A stretch of 8,716 nt of DNA from an uncultured Rhodospirillaceae bacterium (GTDB lineage: Bacteria > Pseudomonadota > Alphaproteobacteria > Rhodospirillales > UBA2165). The first letter of the stretch is position 1. Each line of letters opens with the position of its first letter. Location of the stretch: positions 1 to 8,716 of the forward strand of contig CAJWIB010000095.1 in assembly GCA_913041095.1 (NCBI GenBank), written 5' to 3'. The notes beneath the pieces were generated by a model. The model did not search any database. It had not been told where the DNA came from and worked only from the letters and a program-made list of their open reading frames with translations. The position numbers and the translations under genes were made by a program. Below, piece by piece: positions 1-6,888 of the stretch.

Positions 1-1040
1 GCTCCACCCTCGATCAAAGCGGGTACGATTGCCAGGCTCGGCGAATCCCGCATGTCATCGGTATCGGGCTTAAACGTCAGGCCAAGAACTGCGACCTTTT
101 TACCTTTAACACTACCGCCGCAGGCGTTGACAATTTTGTCAGCCATGTGCCGTTTGCGGTTCTTGTTCACCTCAACCACGGCTTCGACAATTTTAATCGG
201 GCGGTCAAAATCCTGCGCCGTTTTGACCAAGGCCAGTGTGTCTTTTGGGAAGCATGAGCCACCATAGCCGGGGCCAGCATGCAGGAATTTGCTGCCAATT
301 CGGCCATCAAGCCCGATGCCTTTGGCAACATCCTGAACATCGGCACCAACTTGCTCACAAAGATCGGCAATTTCGTTGATAAAAGTAATCTTGGTCGCCA
401 AGAACGTGTTGGCAGCATATTTGATCAGCTCTGCCGTGCGGCGCGCGGTAAACAGGATTGGCGTTTCGATCAGGAATAGCGGCCGGTAAAGATTACGCAT
501 TATTTCTTGGACTTTCTCATCCAGGGCTCCAATCACCACCCGGTCGGGCCGCATAAAATCGTTGATTGCCGAACCTTCCCGCAGAAATTCGGGATTGGAG
601 GCGACGTCAAACTTACCTTCAGGGCTAGTCTCGCGCATGATTTTCTCGATCTCATCACCGGTGCCGACCGGCACTGTCGATTTAGTCACCACAACCGTAT
701 AGCCATTCATTGCTGACGCTATCTCGCGCGCAGCATCATATACATAAGTGAGATCAGCGTGTCCGTCGCCGCAACGGCTTGGGGTGCCGACGGCAATAAA
801 CACCGCATCCACACCCTTAATCGCCGCCGGTAAATCAGTGGTAAAAGATAGACGTCCGGCCTCGGTATTTTTCGCTATCAAACTATTGAGGCCCGGTTCA
901 TAAATCGGGGTTTCACCACTATTCAGTTTATCGATTTTATTCGCGTCTTTATCGACGCAAACCACATCAACACCAAATTCGGAGAAACAAGCACCTGATA
1001 CGAGGCCAACATAGCCTGTTCCGACCATCGCAATACGCAT
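1..1040 (-). CDS. ugd: UDP-glucose 6-dehydrogenase, partial (C-terminus beyond window edge)
   Basis: Oxidises UDP-glucose to UDP-glucuronate with two NAD+ in the cytoplasm, feeding exopolysaccharide, LPS or capsule synthesis. I translated the minus strand from 1040 and the frame stays open to the window edge, giving 346 residues of a family that is usually about 430-440 long. What is missing is most of the C-terminal UDP-binding domain. Visible motifs are the N-terminal Rossmann loop GTGYVGL (residues 7-13), the acidic end of the second strand (VCVDKD, D30), YEPGL (47-51), and the catalytic-cysteine motif GGSCFPKD with C263. The ATG at 1040 has a Shine-Dalgarno-like AGGAA ten bases upstream. 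It lies 16 bases after galU, whose product makes its substrate, so the two are very likely co-transcribed. Assignment is firm at family level. A GDP-mannose dehydrogenase is less likely given the galU neighbour. Confidence 0.95.
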   Translation of the reverse strand, partial: MRIAMVGTGYVGLVSGACFSEFGVDVVCVDKDANKIDKLNSGETPIYEPGLNSLIAKNTEAGRLSFTTDLPAAIKGVDAVFIAVGTPSRCGDGHADLTYVYDAAREIASAMNGYTVVVTKSTVPVGTGDEIEKIMRETSPEGKFDVASNPEFLREGSAINDFMRPDRVVIGALDEKVQEIMRNLYRPLFLIETPILFTARRTAELIKYAANTFLATKITFINEIADLCEQVGADVQDVAKGIGLDGRIGSKFLHAGPGYGGSCFPKDTLALVKTAQDFDRPIKIVEAVVEVNKNRKRHMADKIVNACGGSVKGKKVAVLGLTFKPDTDDMRDSPSLAIVPALIEGG

Positions 1041-1056
1041 CTATTAATTCCTAACC

Positions 1057-1929
1057 CTATGTATATTTTTTCAGCATTATTTTGAGATCATCCCGTATTT
1101 CATCACGGTCAATACCAAATGCCAGATTTGCTTCAATGAACCCTAATTGGCTGCCGCAATCATATCGATTACCGCTAAACCGCAGTCCATGAAAGGGCAC
1201 ATCATCAATCGTCCGCGCCATTGCATCGGTCAATTGAATTTCACCGCCGGCGCCTTTTTCTTGACGGTCGAGCTGTTCAAACACCTCCGGCTGTAAAATA
1301 TAGCGGCCGATAATCGACAGCGTCGAAGGAGCCTCAGCGGGTTTGGGTTTTTCCACCAGACCTTGAGCCCGAGCAATCGTGCCATCATCTTCAACGACAT
1401 CAAGTATGCCATAGCGGTCCGTATGATCCGGCGGCACATCTTCAACGGCAACCAGATTGCCGTCGGTTTTTTGATAGGTTTCAACCATTTGTTTTAGGCA
1501 GCCCGGCTTGGCTAAGATCAGATCGTCGGCCAGCAACACGGCAAAAGGCTCATCATGAATATGGTAGCGAGCGCACCAAACAGCATGACCCAAGCCTAAA
1601 GGCTTTTGCTGGCGGGTATAAAATACTTGACCAGCACCAGGAATAATATCCTGGATTGATTTAAGGACTTCATCCTTACCCCGGTCTTCGAGCGAACACT
1701 CAAGTTCATAGCTATGATCAAAGTGATCTTCAATCGCCGATTTGGCGCGTCCGGTGACAAAGATAAACTCTTCAATACCCGCCTCACGCGCCTCGTCGAC
1801 GGCATATTGGATCAATGGCTTATCGACCACCGGCAGCATTTCTTTCGGCATCGCTTTGGTCGCCGGCAGGAAGCGGGTTCCTAGACCAGCAACGGGGAAA
1901 ACCGCTTTTCGAACAGGTTTAACCATCAT
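1057..1929 (-). CDS. galU: UTP--glucose-1-phosphate uridylyltransferase
   Basis: Makes UDP-glucose and pyrophosphate from UTP and glucose-1-phosphate in the cytoplasm, the precursor of glycans and the substrate of the next gene, ugd. The 290 residues match the normal length of bacterial GalU. Visible motifs are the nucleotide-binding loop GLGTRFLP (15-22) followed by K25, PKEMLPVVDKP (28-38), GLGHAVWCAR (112-121), the metal-binding LLADD (132-136), VEKP (192-195), GEIQLTDA (229-236) and YDCGSQLGF (256-264). The start is ambiguous between two adjacent ATGs (1929 and 1926): the weak GTAGG ribosome site is only 2 bases from the first and 5 from the second, so 1926 may be the real start. Nothing is broken or missing. 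A 15-base palindrome sits just upstream and may regulate it. Confidence 0.96.
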   Translation of the reverse strand: MMVKPVRKAVFPVAGLGTRFLPATKAMPKEMLPVVDKPLIQYAVDEAREAGIEEFIFVTGRAKSAIEDHFDHSYELECSLEDRGKDEVLKSIQDIIPGAGQVFYTRQQKPLGLGHAVWCARYHIHDEPFAVLLADDLILAKPGCLKQMVETYQKTDGNLVAVEDVPPDHTDRYGILDVVEDDGTIARAQGLVEKPKPAEAPSTLSIIGRYILQPEVFEQLDRQEKGAGGEIQLTDAMARTIDDVPFHGLRFSGNRYDCGSQLGFIEANLAFGIDRDEIRDDLKIMLKKYT

Positions 1930-1940
1930 TGCCTACAGTA

Positions 1941-1955
1941 GTGCAAAATTTGCAC
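1941..1955. promoter_or_regulatory. Perfect 15-base palindrome upstream of galU (possible operator)
   Basis: The sequence gtgcaaaatttgcac is a perfect 7-1-7 inverted repeat ending 11 bases before the upstream galU start codon. A symmetric site here, between any promoter and the start codon, is where a repressor dimer could bind. In RNA the one-base spacer cannot form a loop without opening base pairs, so a DNA site is the more natural reading. No known regulator is assigned. Confidence 0.35.
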
Positions 1956-1969
1956 AAGGGATTCGCGCC

Positions 1970-1998
1970 TTATTGCCACAGGCGACCTCAAGCCGCAA
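1970..1998 (-). promoter_or_regulatory. Possible galU-ugd promoter
   Basis: On the minus strand TTGCGG (1993-1998) is followed after 17 bases by CAATAA (1970-1975), a partial match to sigma-70 -35 and -10 boxes. It would place the start of transcription upstream of the palindrome at 1941-1955. The match is weak and chosen by eye. Confidence 0.2.
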
Positions 1999-2021
1999 GC
2001 CGAACATCCACACAATCGTTT

Positions 2022-2072
2022 GATTTATTGTTAAGAATCAACATCGATTATGGTGATTCTTAACAATAAATC
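2022..2072. repeat. Long inverted repeat: 19-bp perfect arms, GANTC site in each arm
   Basis: The 19 bases at 2022-2040 are the exact reverse complement of 2054-2072. After one mismatched pair the stem continues for 3 more pairs, leaving a 5-base loop (cgatt, 2045-2049). The arms are AT-rich and each holds a GANTC site (2035-2039 and 2055-2059), the target of the CcrM methylase in alphaproteobacteria, and a TTAA (2031-2034 and 2060-2063). The element lies in the gap between the micropeptide gene stop (2115) and galU. No T-run follows the stem on either strand, so it is not a standard Rho-independent terminator, although it could still stop or protect the transcript of the operon to its right. 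It might also be a small palindromic repeat element. Nothing coding was seen in 1956-2114. Confidence 0.85.
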
Positions 2073-2114
2073 TCATCCAGCCATTCAATAATTTAGTGCT
2101 GTGCTCTTGATACA

Positions 2115-2201
2115 TTAGGCGTCGCATGCCGGATTGGCACTGCCGGACATGAAACCGGCGACAATAACACCACCTGCAATCATAAGTGAAATAATCAGCA
2201 T
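2115..2201 (-). CDS. Putative 28-residue hydrophobic micropeptide
   Basis: A short frame of 28 codons plus TAA begins with ATG 4 bases after the TGA stop of the J-domain gene, a spacing typical of translational coupling (the junction reads TGATACCATG). No clear Shine-Dalgarno is present, which also points to coupling if it is translated at all. Residues 1-18 (MLIISLMIAGGVIVAGFM) are hydrophobic enough for one membrane helix or an uncleaved signal anchor. The last ten are polar (SGSANPACDA) with a single cysteine, C26. The residues before the cysteine (NPA) do not make a lipobox. I recognise no family. The case for it is position, start spacing and composition; the case against is its length and the lack of comparative data. 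Confidence 0.45.
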   Translation of the reverse strand: MLIISLMIAGGVIVAGFMSGSANPACDA

Positions 2202-2205
2202 GGTA

Positions 2206-2925
2206 TCAACCCAGCAAAAAGTCCTTCGCTTGATTTATCTGTGTCGCCAAAAAAGTCGAGCCTCCATGATCGGGATGAATTTTACTTAGCAATCGATGAT
2301 GGGCTTCTTTGATCTTATCTTCACTGGCACCGGGCTCAAGACCCAATATTTCATGGGCCTTTTCAGCCGTCATTTCACCTTTACCTGCTGATCCTAGCGC
2401 CGACCCCGCCTGCTCTCGCCACTGATCACCATGATACCGGTCAAGATAGGCGGTCAGTACTTGTACAGATTGATCGTCTTCCCGGCATTCAACCAAGAGA
2501 GCCAGCAGATCATCCAAAGACAAATTCCTTAAAGTCTTACCGGTAAAACTGCCTTGGCGCACTTCGCCGTTCATTTCTCCAGACTGGTGGTCTAGATACA
2601 TATTTAGAAATTTTGTTTCAATTTCGGAGGAATGTCCCGGCGCACCATCCGTGCCGCCAGAACTACTACCAGCCATGCGCGACCAGTTTTTCGCCATCCG
2701 CGCTGCCGCTCGAGCACGCATAAACCAGGGCAGTAATACCGGCAATGCCCACAAAGCCCATAGTTTGGGACCGGCAATCAGGAAGAATAAGAATATCGCC
2801 GCTGCCAGAATAATCGCCGACCATTTCAATACTTTCACCAAGGTTGATGGTGGGGCGTTTACATACCAGCGCGCAGCAAGCAGAAAACCGATCAACAGGG
2901 CGATACCAAGGATAAAATAAGGCAT
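2206..2925 (-). CDS. Membrane-anchored J-domain (DnaJ-type) protein
   Basis: A 239-residue inner-membrane protein with a J domain at its C-terminus, expected to recruit and stimulate a DnaK-type Hsp70 at the membrane. There are three hydrophobic segments at about residues 2-18, 34-51 and 53-67. A basic linker (RARAAARMAKNW) and a middle region with the block LDHQSGEMNGEV, which I recall from alphaproteobacterial proteins of this type, follow. The J domain runs from about 185 to 239 with the essential HPD at 217-219 (KIHPDHGGS). No zinc-finger or substrate-binding domain of true DnaJ is present, so it is a specialised co-chaperone and not dnaJ itself. It starts 18 bases after the VWA gene stop and is followed after 4 bases by a micropeptide frame, so it is probably in one operon with both. 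Its client is unknown. Confidence 0.9.
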   Translation of the reverse strand: MPYFILGIALLIGFLLAARWYVNAPPSTLVKVLKWSAIILAAAIFLFFLIAGPKLWALWALPVLLPWFMRARAAARMAKNWSRMAGSSSGGTDGAPGHSSEIETKFLNMYLDHQSGEMNGEVRQGSFTGKTLRNLSLDDLLALLVECREDDQSVQVLTAYLDRYHGDQWREQAGSALGSAGKGEMTAEKAHEILGLEPGASEDKIKEAHHRLLSKIHPDHGGSTFLATQINQAKDFLLG

Positions 2926-2943
2926 GACTTAGTCTACACTCAT

Positions 2944-3654
2944 CTAGCCCGGTTTTGAAACTTGGTTGGCAATTTGCAGAATAGCGCCGCCCTCTTTTTG
3001 CGCCATATTTTCAAGCGCAGGCCGGCCACCAGCGGCAAATACGGCGACGGCCCGCAGTAATTCGCGGAGCGTTTGCGCACTGTTAGTATCCAACCGGCAA
3101 TAAGCGCCATTGGTCAGTCTGGCAATCTGTTTGAAAGCAAACTCGGCAATCGGGTCGGCCCCTTCTTGAAAGACAAAGGCCGGTACGCCAAGCAGTCCCA
3201 ATTCACCGGCGACCGCCCCTAAGACGTCGACGTCTTCCTCAACACAGTCACCAATAAAGATCAACGCATCGACCGAACATTTTTTCGTTTCATTCAATGT
3301 ATGACGCAGGACTTTCTTAATCTGGGTTTCACCGGCGAGACAATGAACGGCGGTCATGAGGCGTAATAAATCATCCGGAGCACCGGCCCATTTGCTCGCC
3401 CGAAATTCACCAAACCCGCGGTAATAAGCAAGCTGGATTTCCAGGCCACCCATCGCCGCCGTTTCCTGAAACATCTCACCTTGCAAATGGCAGGCGCGAT
3501 CCCAGCTCGGCTCTCGGCTGGCCGTTGCATCCATGGCAAAGATAAGACGGCCTTTCTCACTCGACGCCTTGCGCACAGGCGTTGCCACAACTTTCTGCAA
3601 AAAAGCCTGAACATCCTCGCTGGATGTTTTTGTCGGCAGCTTTTTATCGCTCAT
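2944..3654 (-). CDS. VWA (von Willebrand factor A-type) domain protein
   Basis: A 236-residue soluble protein with no signal peptide or membrane helix. VWA domains bind a divalent metal through a MIDAS site and usually mediate protein-protein contacts. The MIDAS residues appear to be D42 and S46 in DATAS (42-46, in place of the common DxSxS), T110 in the loop LAGETQ, and D136 in FIGDCVEE. A predicted beta-alpha pattern covers about 36-190, with strands such as RLIFAMDA, LEIQLAYY, DALIFIGD and PAFVFQ. The first 30 residues are polar and probably flexible, and the last 30 lie outside the fold. The start at 3654 has a good ribosome site (GGGAG, 4 bases before ATG). It heads a probable operon with the J-domain gene 18 bases downstream. 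The family assignment is good; the specific function is unknown. Confidence 0.88.
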   Translation of the reverse strand: MSDKKLPTKTSSEDVQAFLQKVVATPVRKASSEKGRLIFAMDATASREPSWDRACHLQGEMFQETAAMGGLEIQLAYYRGFGEFRASKWAGAPDDLLRLMTAVHCLAGETQIKKVLRHTLNETKKCSVDALIFIGDCVEEDVDVLGAVAGELGLLGVPAFVFQEGADPIAEFAFKQIARLTNGAYCRLDTNSAQTLRELLRAVAVFAAGGRPALENMAQKEGGAILQIANQVSKPG

Positions 3655-3698
3655 ACAACTCCCAATCTATCTCGCCGGTATACTTCTTGAGATATGCC

Positions 3699-3736
3699 AA
3701 AAATTAACCGGGACAAGAGTCTAACCTTGCCCCGGT
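3699..3736 (-). terminator. Rho-independent terminator after the DUF3179 gene
   Basis: Read on the minus strand, an 11-bp stem (arms 3726-3736 and 3707-3717) closes an 8-base loop. The only non-Watson-Crick pair is a G-U wobble, which works in this direction but would be an A-C mismatch in the plus-strand RNA. The stem is followed by TAATTTTTGG (five Ts at 3699-3703). It begins 40 bases after the DUF3179 stop codon, so it should end that transcript and isolate the VWA operon. Confidence 0.8.
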
Positions 3737-3775
3737 CCGAAAACAACATTTCACCTGTTTAGATTGGATAGTGCT

Positions 3776-4813
3776 CTATTTGGTGTGATGTAATTTTCCT
3801 TTTGGTTTAAAGGCATGGAAGGTAAAAGCGAAAGTGACATCATGTACTGCATCGACCAAGCCACTACCGGTCTTGCGCTTGACAACGACATTACCAACAT
3901 CTTTACCCTTAGAAATATCGCGGGTATCGAGCGCCGAGTTTTGCCCGGCCTCCCAAGTCAAAACCAAATCACCAACTTCAATGCGTTTTTTCTGGCGCAA
4001 CAGAGCAATGCTCCAGGCTTCGTCACCAACGGCAACGACGCGCATCAGAGCGGGAATGCCGCTCGGCAGTGGTCCCCGATAAAGAAATGGATGAGAGGAA
4101 CCATCATAGCCAACATACGGGTTGCCGCCGAAGCCTCGGCCCGGAAACGCTGAGAGTAATACTTTACCGTTCGGATGGGCTTTTTTGTAGCGCCCGAAAG
4201 CTTCAATTCGTGATGGCAGCATTTTCAACTTCTTACCGGTCATGGAACCGACAATTCCTTCACCCAGGAATTGCTGCCACCAGCTTTCTGTTTGGCGGTC
4301 ATACATGACGAGATCTGAGTTACGTAATTTACCAGTGGTGCCAAAATCCAATACTTTGCCATCAAGCTTAGCATCAAAAACAATCGCAGCATTACAAAGC
4401 GGACAATAAGTCACCGCTACGTGGACACCACCTACCCTGTCATTAACGATCTCGTGGCGCATCAAAACCCCCAGCGGATAAGCCTTTGATTCGCCGTTGA
4501 GGGTAAAACTGATAACCGGCACAGTCGATTTCAGCCTCTTGACCTTACTCACATCGGTAAATCTAGGATTGTCGATTGAGGGGATACCGTCTTTCGGTGG
4601 GCCCCCCGACATGATTTCGCCATATTCAACAGAAGTTTTTTTGAAATCCGTCCTTGGCCATTCAAATTTCCAGAACGATGGATTAGCCATCGCGGCACTG
4701 GATGAGACCAAAAACACGATACCCGCTACGACGCTCAAACCGAATGTCCGGCGGATTTGCACGTTGGGTATAAAGAACATTTTCATCATGGTATATAAGT
4801 GGCACAACTCCAT
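3776..4813 (-). CDS. DUF3179 domain-containing exported protein
   Basis: A DUF3179 family protein of unknown biochemical function, predicted to be exported. The longest frame has 345 residues, but ATGs at residues 9, 10 and 12 are equally possible and none has a convincing ribosome site. From M10 (4786) the N-terminus is a signal peptide: RR at 21-22, a hydrophobic core (about 26-38), and a likely cut after AMA (residue 43). Recognisable family blocks are SIDNPRF (79-85), AYPLGVLMRHEIVND (111-125), VTYCPLCNAAIVFD (134-147, with the pair C137/C140) and FGTTGKLRNSDLVMYDR followed by WWQQFLGE (158-185). The conserved H120-E121 and CxxC suggest a metal or redox site, but that is inference. It is divergent from the flavoprotein gene and ends at its own terminator. 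It appears monocistronic. Confidence 0.92.
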   Translation of the reverse strand: MELCHLYTMMKMFFIPNVQIRRTFGLSVVAGIVFLVSSSAAMANPSFWKFEWPRTDFKKTSVEYGEIMSGGPPKDGIPSIDNPRFTDVSKVKRLKSTVPVISFTLNGESKAYPLGVLMRHEIVNDRVGGVHVAVTYCPLCNAAIVFDAKLDGKVLDFGTTGKLRNSDLVMYDRQTESWWQQFLGEGIVGSMTGKKLKMLPSRIEAFGRYKKAHPNGKVLLSAFPGRGFGGNPYVGYDGSSHPFLYRGPLPSGIPALMRVVAVGDEAWSIALLRQKKRIEVGDLVLTWEAGQNSALDTRDISKGKDVGNVVVKRKTGSGLVDAVHDVTFAFTFHAFKPKGKLHHTK

Positions 4814-4928
4814 TAAAGGCGCAATTCACGTCGGTTCACATCTCGGTGACATGGTTGAGCCATCGCAATCTAAGAGTAATCTTATAAAGTCTTTTTTTCT
4901 CCGCGTTTCTGATTTATTGAACTTAGCC
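4814..4928. promoter_or_regulatory. Divergent promoter region between DUF3179 and flavoprotein genes
   Basis: This stretch must carry the start signals of both divergent genes unless the upstream ATG choices are real. For the plus strand TTGAGC (4854-4859) followed 16 bases later by TAATCT is a partial sigma-70 match. For the minus strand a TATATA lies just before the ATG pair at 4784-4789 but without a good -35 box. No clear operator is seen. The box assignments are weak. Confidence 0.3.
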
Positions 4929-6038
4929 ATGTCGACAGCAGAAAAAATAGAATGCGCTGTGATCGGTGCCGGTGTTATTGGCTTAGCAGTAGCCCGGGCA
5001 CTCGCCTTGCAGGGCCGAGAAGTCATTATCTTGGAATCAGAAGACGCCATTGGCTTGGGCACCAGCTCGCGCAATAGCGAGGTTATTCATGCCGGCATTT
5101 ATTATGATACCGGTAGCCTTAAAGCCAAACTTTGCGTCCAAGGTAAACTGGCTCTTTATGATTATTGTGAAAGCCACGGAGTCACTCATCAGCGCTGCGG
5201 TAAAATGATCGTCGCCGTGCATGACGGGCAATTGGAGAAACTCGAAGCGCTGCAGCAAAAGGCGGTGGACAATGACGTCAATGATCTGATCTGGCAAGAC
5301 CAGCAGACCACCCTGGCAATGGAACCGGCCCTCAATGCTGTTGCCTCTCTGCTCTCGCCATCGACGGGTTTAATCAATAGTCATGCCTTGATGCTGGCCT
5401 TTCAGGGTGATGCTGAGTCCGCCGGCACTATGATTGCCTTTAATTCTCCGGTTTTGGGTGGCGCAATCACCGACAATAGTATTCGGTTGGATATTGGCGG
5501 CGCCACTCCGTTAACGCTCGATTGTGAAATTGTGATCAACAGTGCCGGTCTGCATGCTCAACGTGTTGCCGGTTCCATTGCCGGTTTTCCACCCGAAATG
5601 GTGCCTGGCACTTTTTATGCCAAGGGCAATTATTTCTCACTCGCCGGTCAAAGCCCGTTTAGCCATTTGATCTATCCAATTCCGGAAGAAGCCGGCCTTG
5701 GCGTTCATTTGACATTGGATCTTAGCGGACAGGCCCGATTCGGCCCCGATGTCGAATGGGTAGACAAAATAGACTATGAAGTCGATCCAGCACAGGGCGA
5801 CAAATTTTATGCCGCTGTGCGTAGCTATTGGCCGGAATTACCGAATAACGCTTTAATACCGGGGTATTCCGGCATTCGTCCCAAGCTGAAAGGGCCCGGA
5901 AATCCGCCAATGGATTTTGTCTTCAATGGCCCGGCCGAACACGGCATACAAGGTCTGGTTAATCTTTTTGGTATAGAATCACCTGGCTTAACAGCCTCAT
6001 TAGCAATTGCCGATGAGGCTATAAAACGCCTAAAATAA
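4929..6038 (+). CDS. FAD-dependent oxidoreductase, L-2-hydroxyglutarate oxidase (LhgO/L2HGDH)-like
   Basis: A 369-residue flavoprotein of the D-amino-acid-oxidase fold, most like L-2-hydroxyglutarate dehydrogenases, which oxidise L-2-hydroxyglutarate to 2-oxoglutarate with electrons passing to FAD. The FAD-binding loop GAGVIG is at residues 13-18 and the ribose-binding glutamate at E36. The family block TSSRNSEVIHAGIYY (45-59) and the following LKAKLCVQGK closely follow the L2HGDH pattern as I recall it. Later blocks are YAKGNYF, IYPIPEEAGLGVHLT, and the C-terminal GYSGIRPKL. The frame is open upstream to 4497, but the added part reads across the antisense of DUF3179. Putting the Rossmann loop near the N-terminus supports 4929. 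An in-frame ATG at 4851 is the alternative. No strong ribosome site precedes 4929. The exact substrate is inferred, because bacterial relatives of this length vary. Confidence 0.9.
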   Translation: MSTAEKIECAVIGAGVIGLAVARALALQGREVIILESEDAIGLGTSSRNSEVIHAGIYYDTGSLKAKLCVQGKLALYDYCESHGVTHQRCGKMIVAVHDGQLEKLEALQQKAVDNDVNDLIWQDQQTTLAMEPALNAVASLLSPSTGLINSHALMLAFQGDAESAGTMIAFNSPVLGGAITDNSIRLDIGGATPLTLDCEIVINSAGLHAQRVAGSIAGFPPEMVPGTFYAKGNYFSLAGQSPFSHLIYPIPEEAGLGVHLTLDLSGQARFGPDVEWVDKIDYEVDPAQGDKFYAAVRSYWPELPNNALIPGYSGIRPKLKGPGNPPMDFVFNGPAEHGIQGLVNLFGIESPGLTASLAIADEAIKRLK

Positions 6039-6056
6039 TTGAGAACTGGCGTATCA

Positions 6057-6888
6057 ATGAGATTTTTTAGTGGGTTAGATATCGTGAAATGCACAGGTTT
6101 AACTACAGCTTTTGCATTTACCTTTTTGATCACAAACACGAGTATTTTGTTGGCGCAAGGCACCGTGCGTCAGCAAGGCCAGGATGTTGATTTAAGCCGG
6201 CCCAATCCAACTTGACCGACGACGACCATCCAATCCCGAGCGGCGGTTGACCAACTCATGCAATGCGTGATCTGGTGCGCGATATCAGCAAATATGGCCG
6301 GTGCTTCAACCAAAATTTTGTCGTACTTACCTAAGGCGGTTTGGATCTGCTGGAAAAAATCGACGCTGTTGATGGCAACATTCGATCACCGGCGACAACT
6401 TATATGAGATCACTCGACGGCGTGATAGTTCCAGGCCTTAATTCTCATCCACCTGTAGCAGGTAAGGTCGAAACCACTGCTGGTGATAAAATTAAAGCCC
6501 GCATTCTCCGGCTTGCTGAACTCGGCCAGCAGCGTTACCTGAAAATTGTGATCACCGATTTCGCCACCAATGAAAAGATGGCGGAAGAGTCTCTGAAACT
6601 CAACCAAGTTAAAAAGTTTGCACCTTTTTTAGCCCGCAATGCCGGAGCTAACTTTATATTCGACAGCATTCCAACTTTTCCCCGACGTCCGCTGAATGAA
6701 AATCCAAGTTTTATTGCCGGTCCGGTACTAGGCAATCCGGATATTTTTTTTGTCGAGTTCTGGAAGCTAGGCTGCGCCAGATGACTACCGGTAACACTAA
6801 TTCCTACCTTTACGGTATTGTTGCTCAAGGTTTCGACGGCGTAATTCTCGATGGCCTTGATACAGTTAAATTCTTTGAGACCGGCTAA
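6057..6888 (+). pseudogene. Decayed GH114/TM1410-type glycoside-hydrolase-like gene
   Basis: GH114-type proteins are exported TIM-barrel proteins, some acting as endo-alpha-1,4-polygalactosaminidases. This copy is broken. From 6057 a signal peptide (hydrophobic core, then LLAQG) runs to a TGA at 6213. The reading frame then continues in another phase from 6215, which restoring one T would join. That phase carries stops at 6248 (TGA) and 6332 (TAA in VLT*GGLDLL, probably once CAA). It also carries the blocks MRDLVRDISKY (6263-6295), ITDFAT (6551-6568), and RPLNENP ending at 6706. A further 1-base loss near 6774 (W as TG instead of TGG) shifts to the phase holding TTGNTNSYLYG and GFDGVILDGLD (6829-6861), which ends at a TAA at 6886. 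No N-terminal barrel half precedes MRDLV, so larger deletions are likely. The family call is from remembered motifs. Confidence 0.75.

Noticed and set aside
52..716. Small frames on both strands inside the ugd region
   Set aside because: The long minus-strand Ugd frame with all motifs explains this region.
2022..2072. Inverted repeat as a Rho-independent terminator
   Set aside because: The stem is AT-rich and neither strand has a T-run after it. Kept as a repeat of unknown role.
2929..2943. Five-codon frame ATG-AGT-GTA-GAC-TAA between the VWA and J-domain genes
   Set aside because: Too short to support; it follows the VWA stop immediately and is probably chance.
3815..4308. Plus-strand frames opposite the DUF3179 gene (up to 112 codons)
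   Set aside because: They lie fully antisense to a clear family member and show no recognisable motif.
4497..4928. N-terminal extension of the flavoprotein frame by 144 codons
   Set aside because: It runs antisense through the start of the DUF3179 gene and would bury the FAD-binding loop far from the N-terminus, unlike the family.
6410..6828. Minus-strand frames of 65 and 97 codons within the GH114-like pseudogene
   Set aside because: The plus strand carries recognisable family blocks here; the antisense frames have none.
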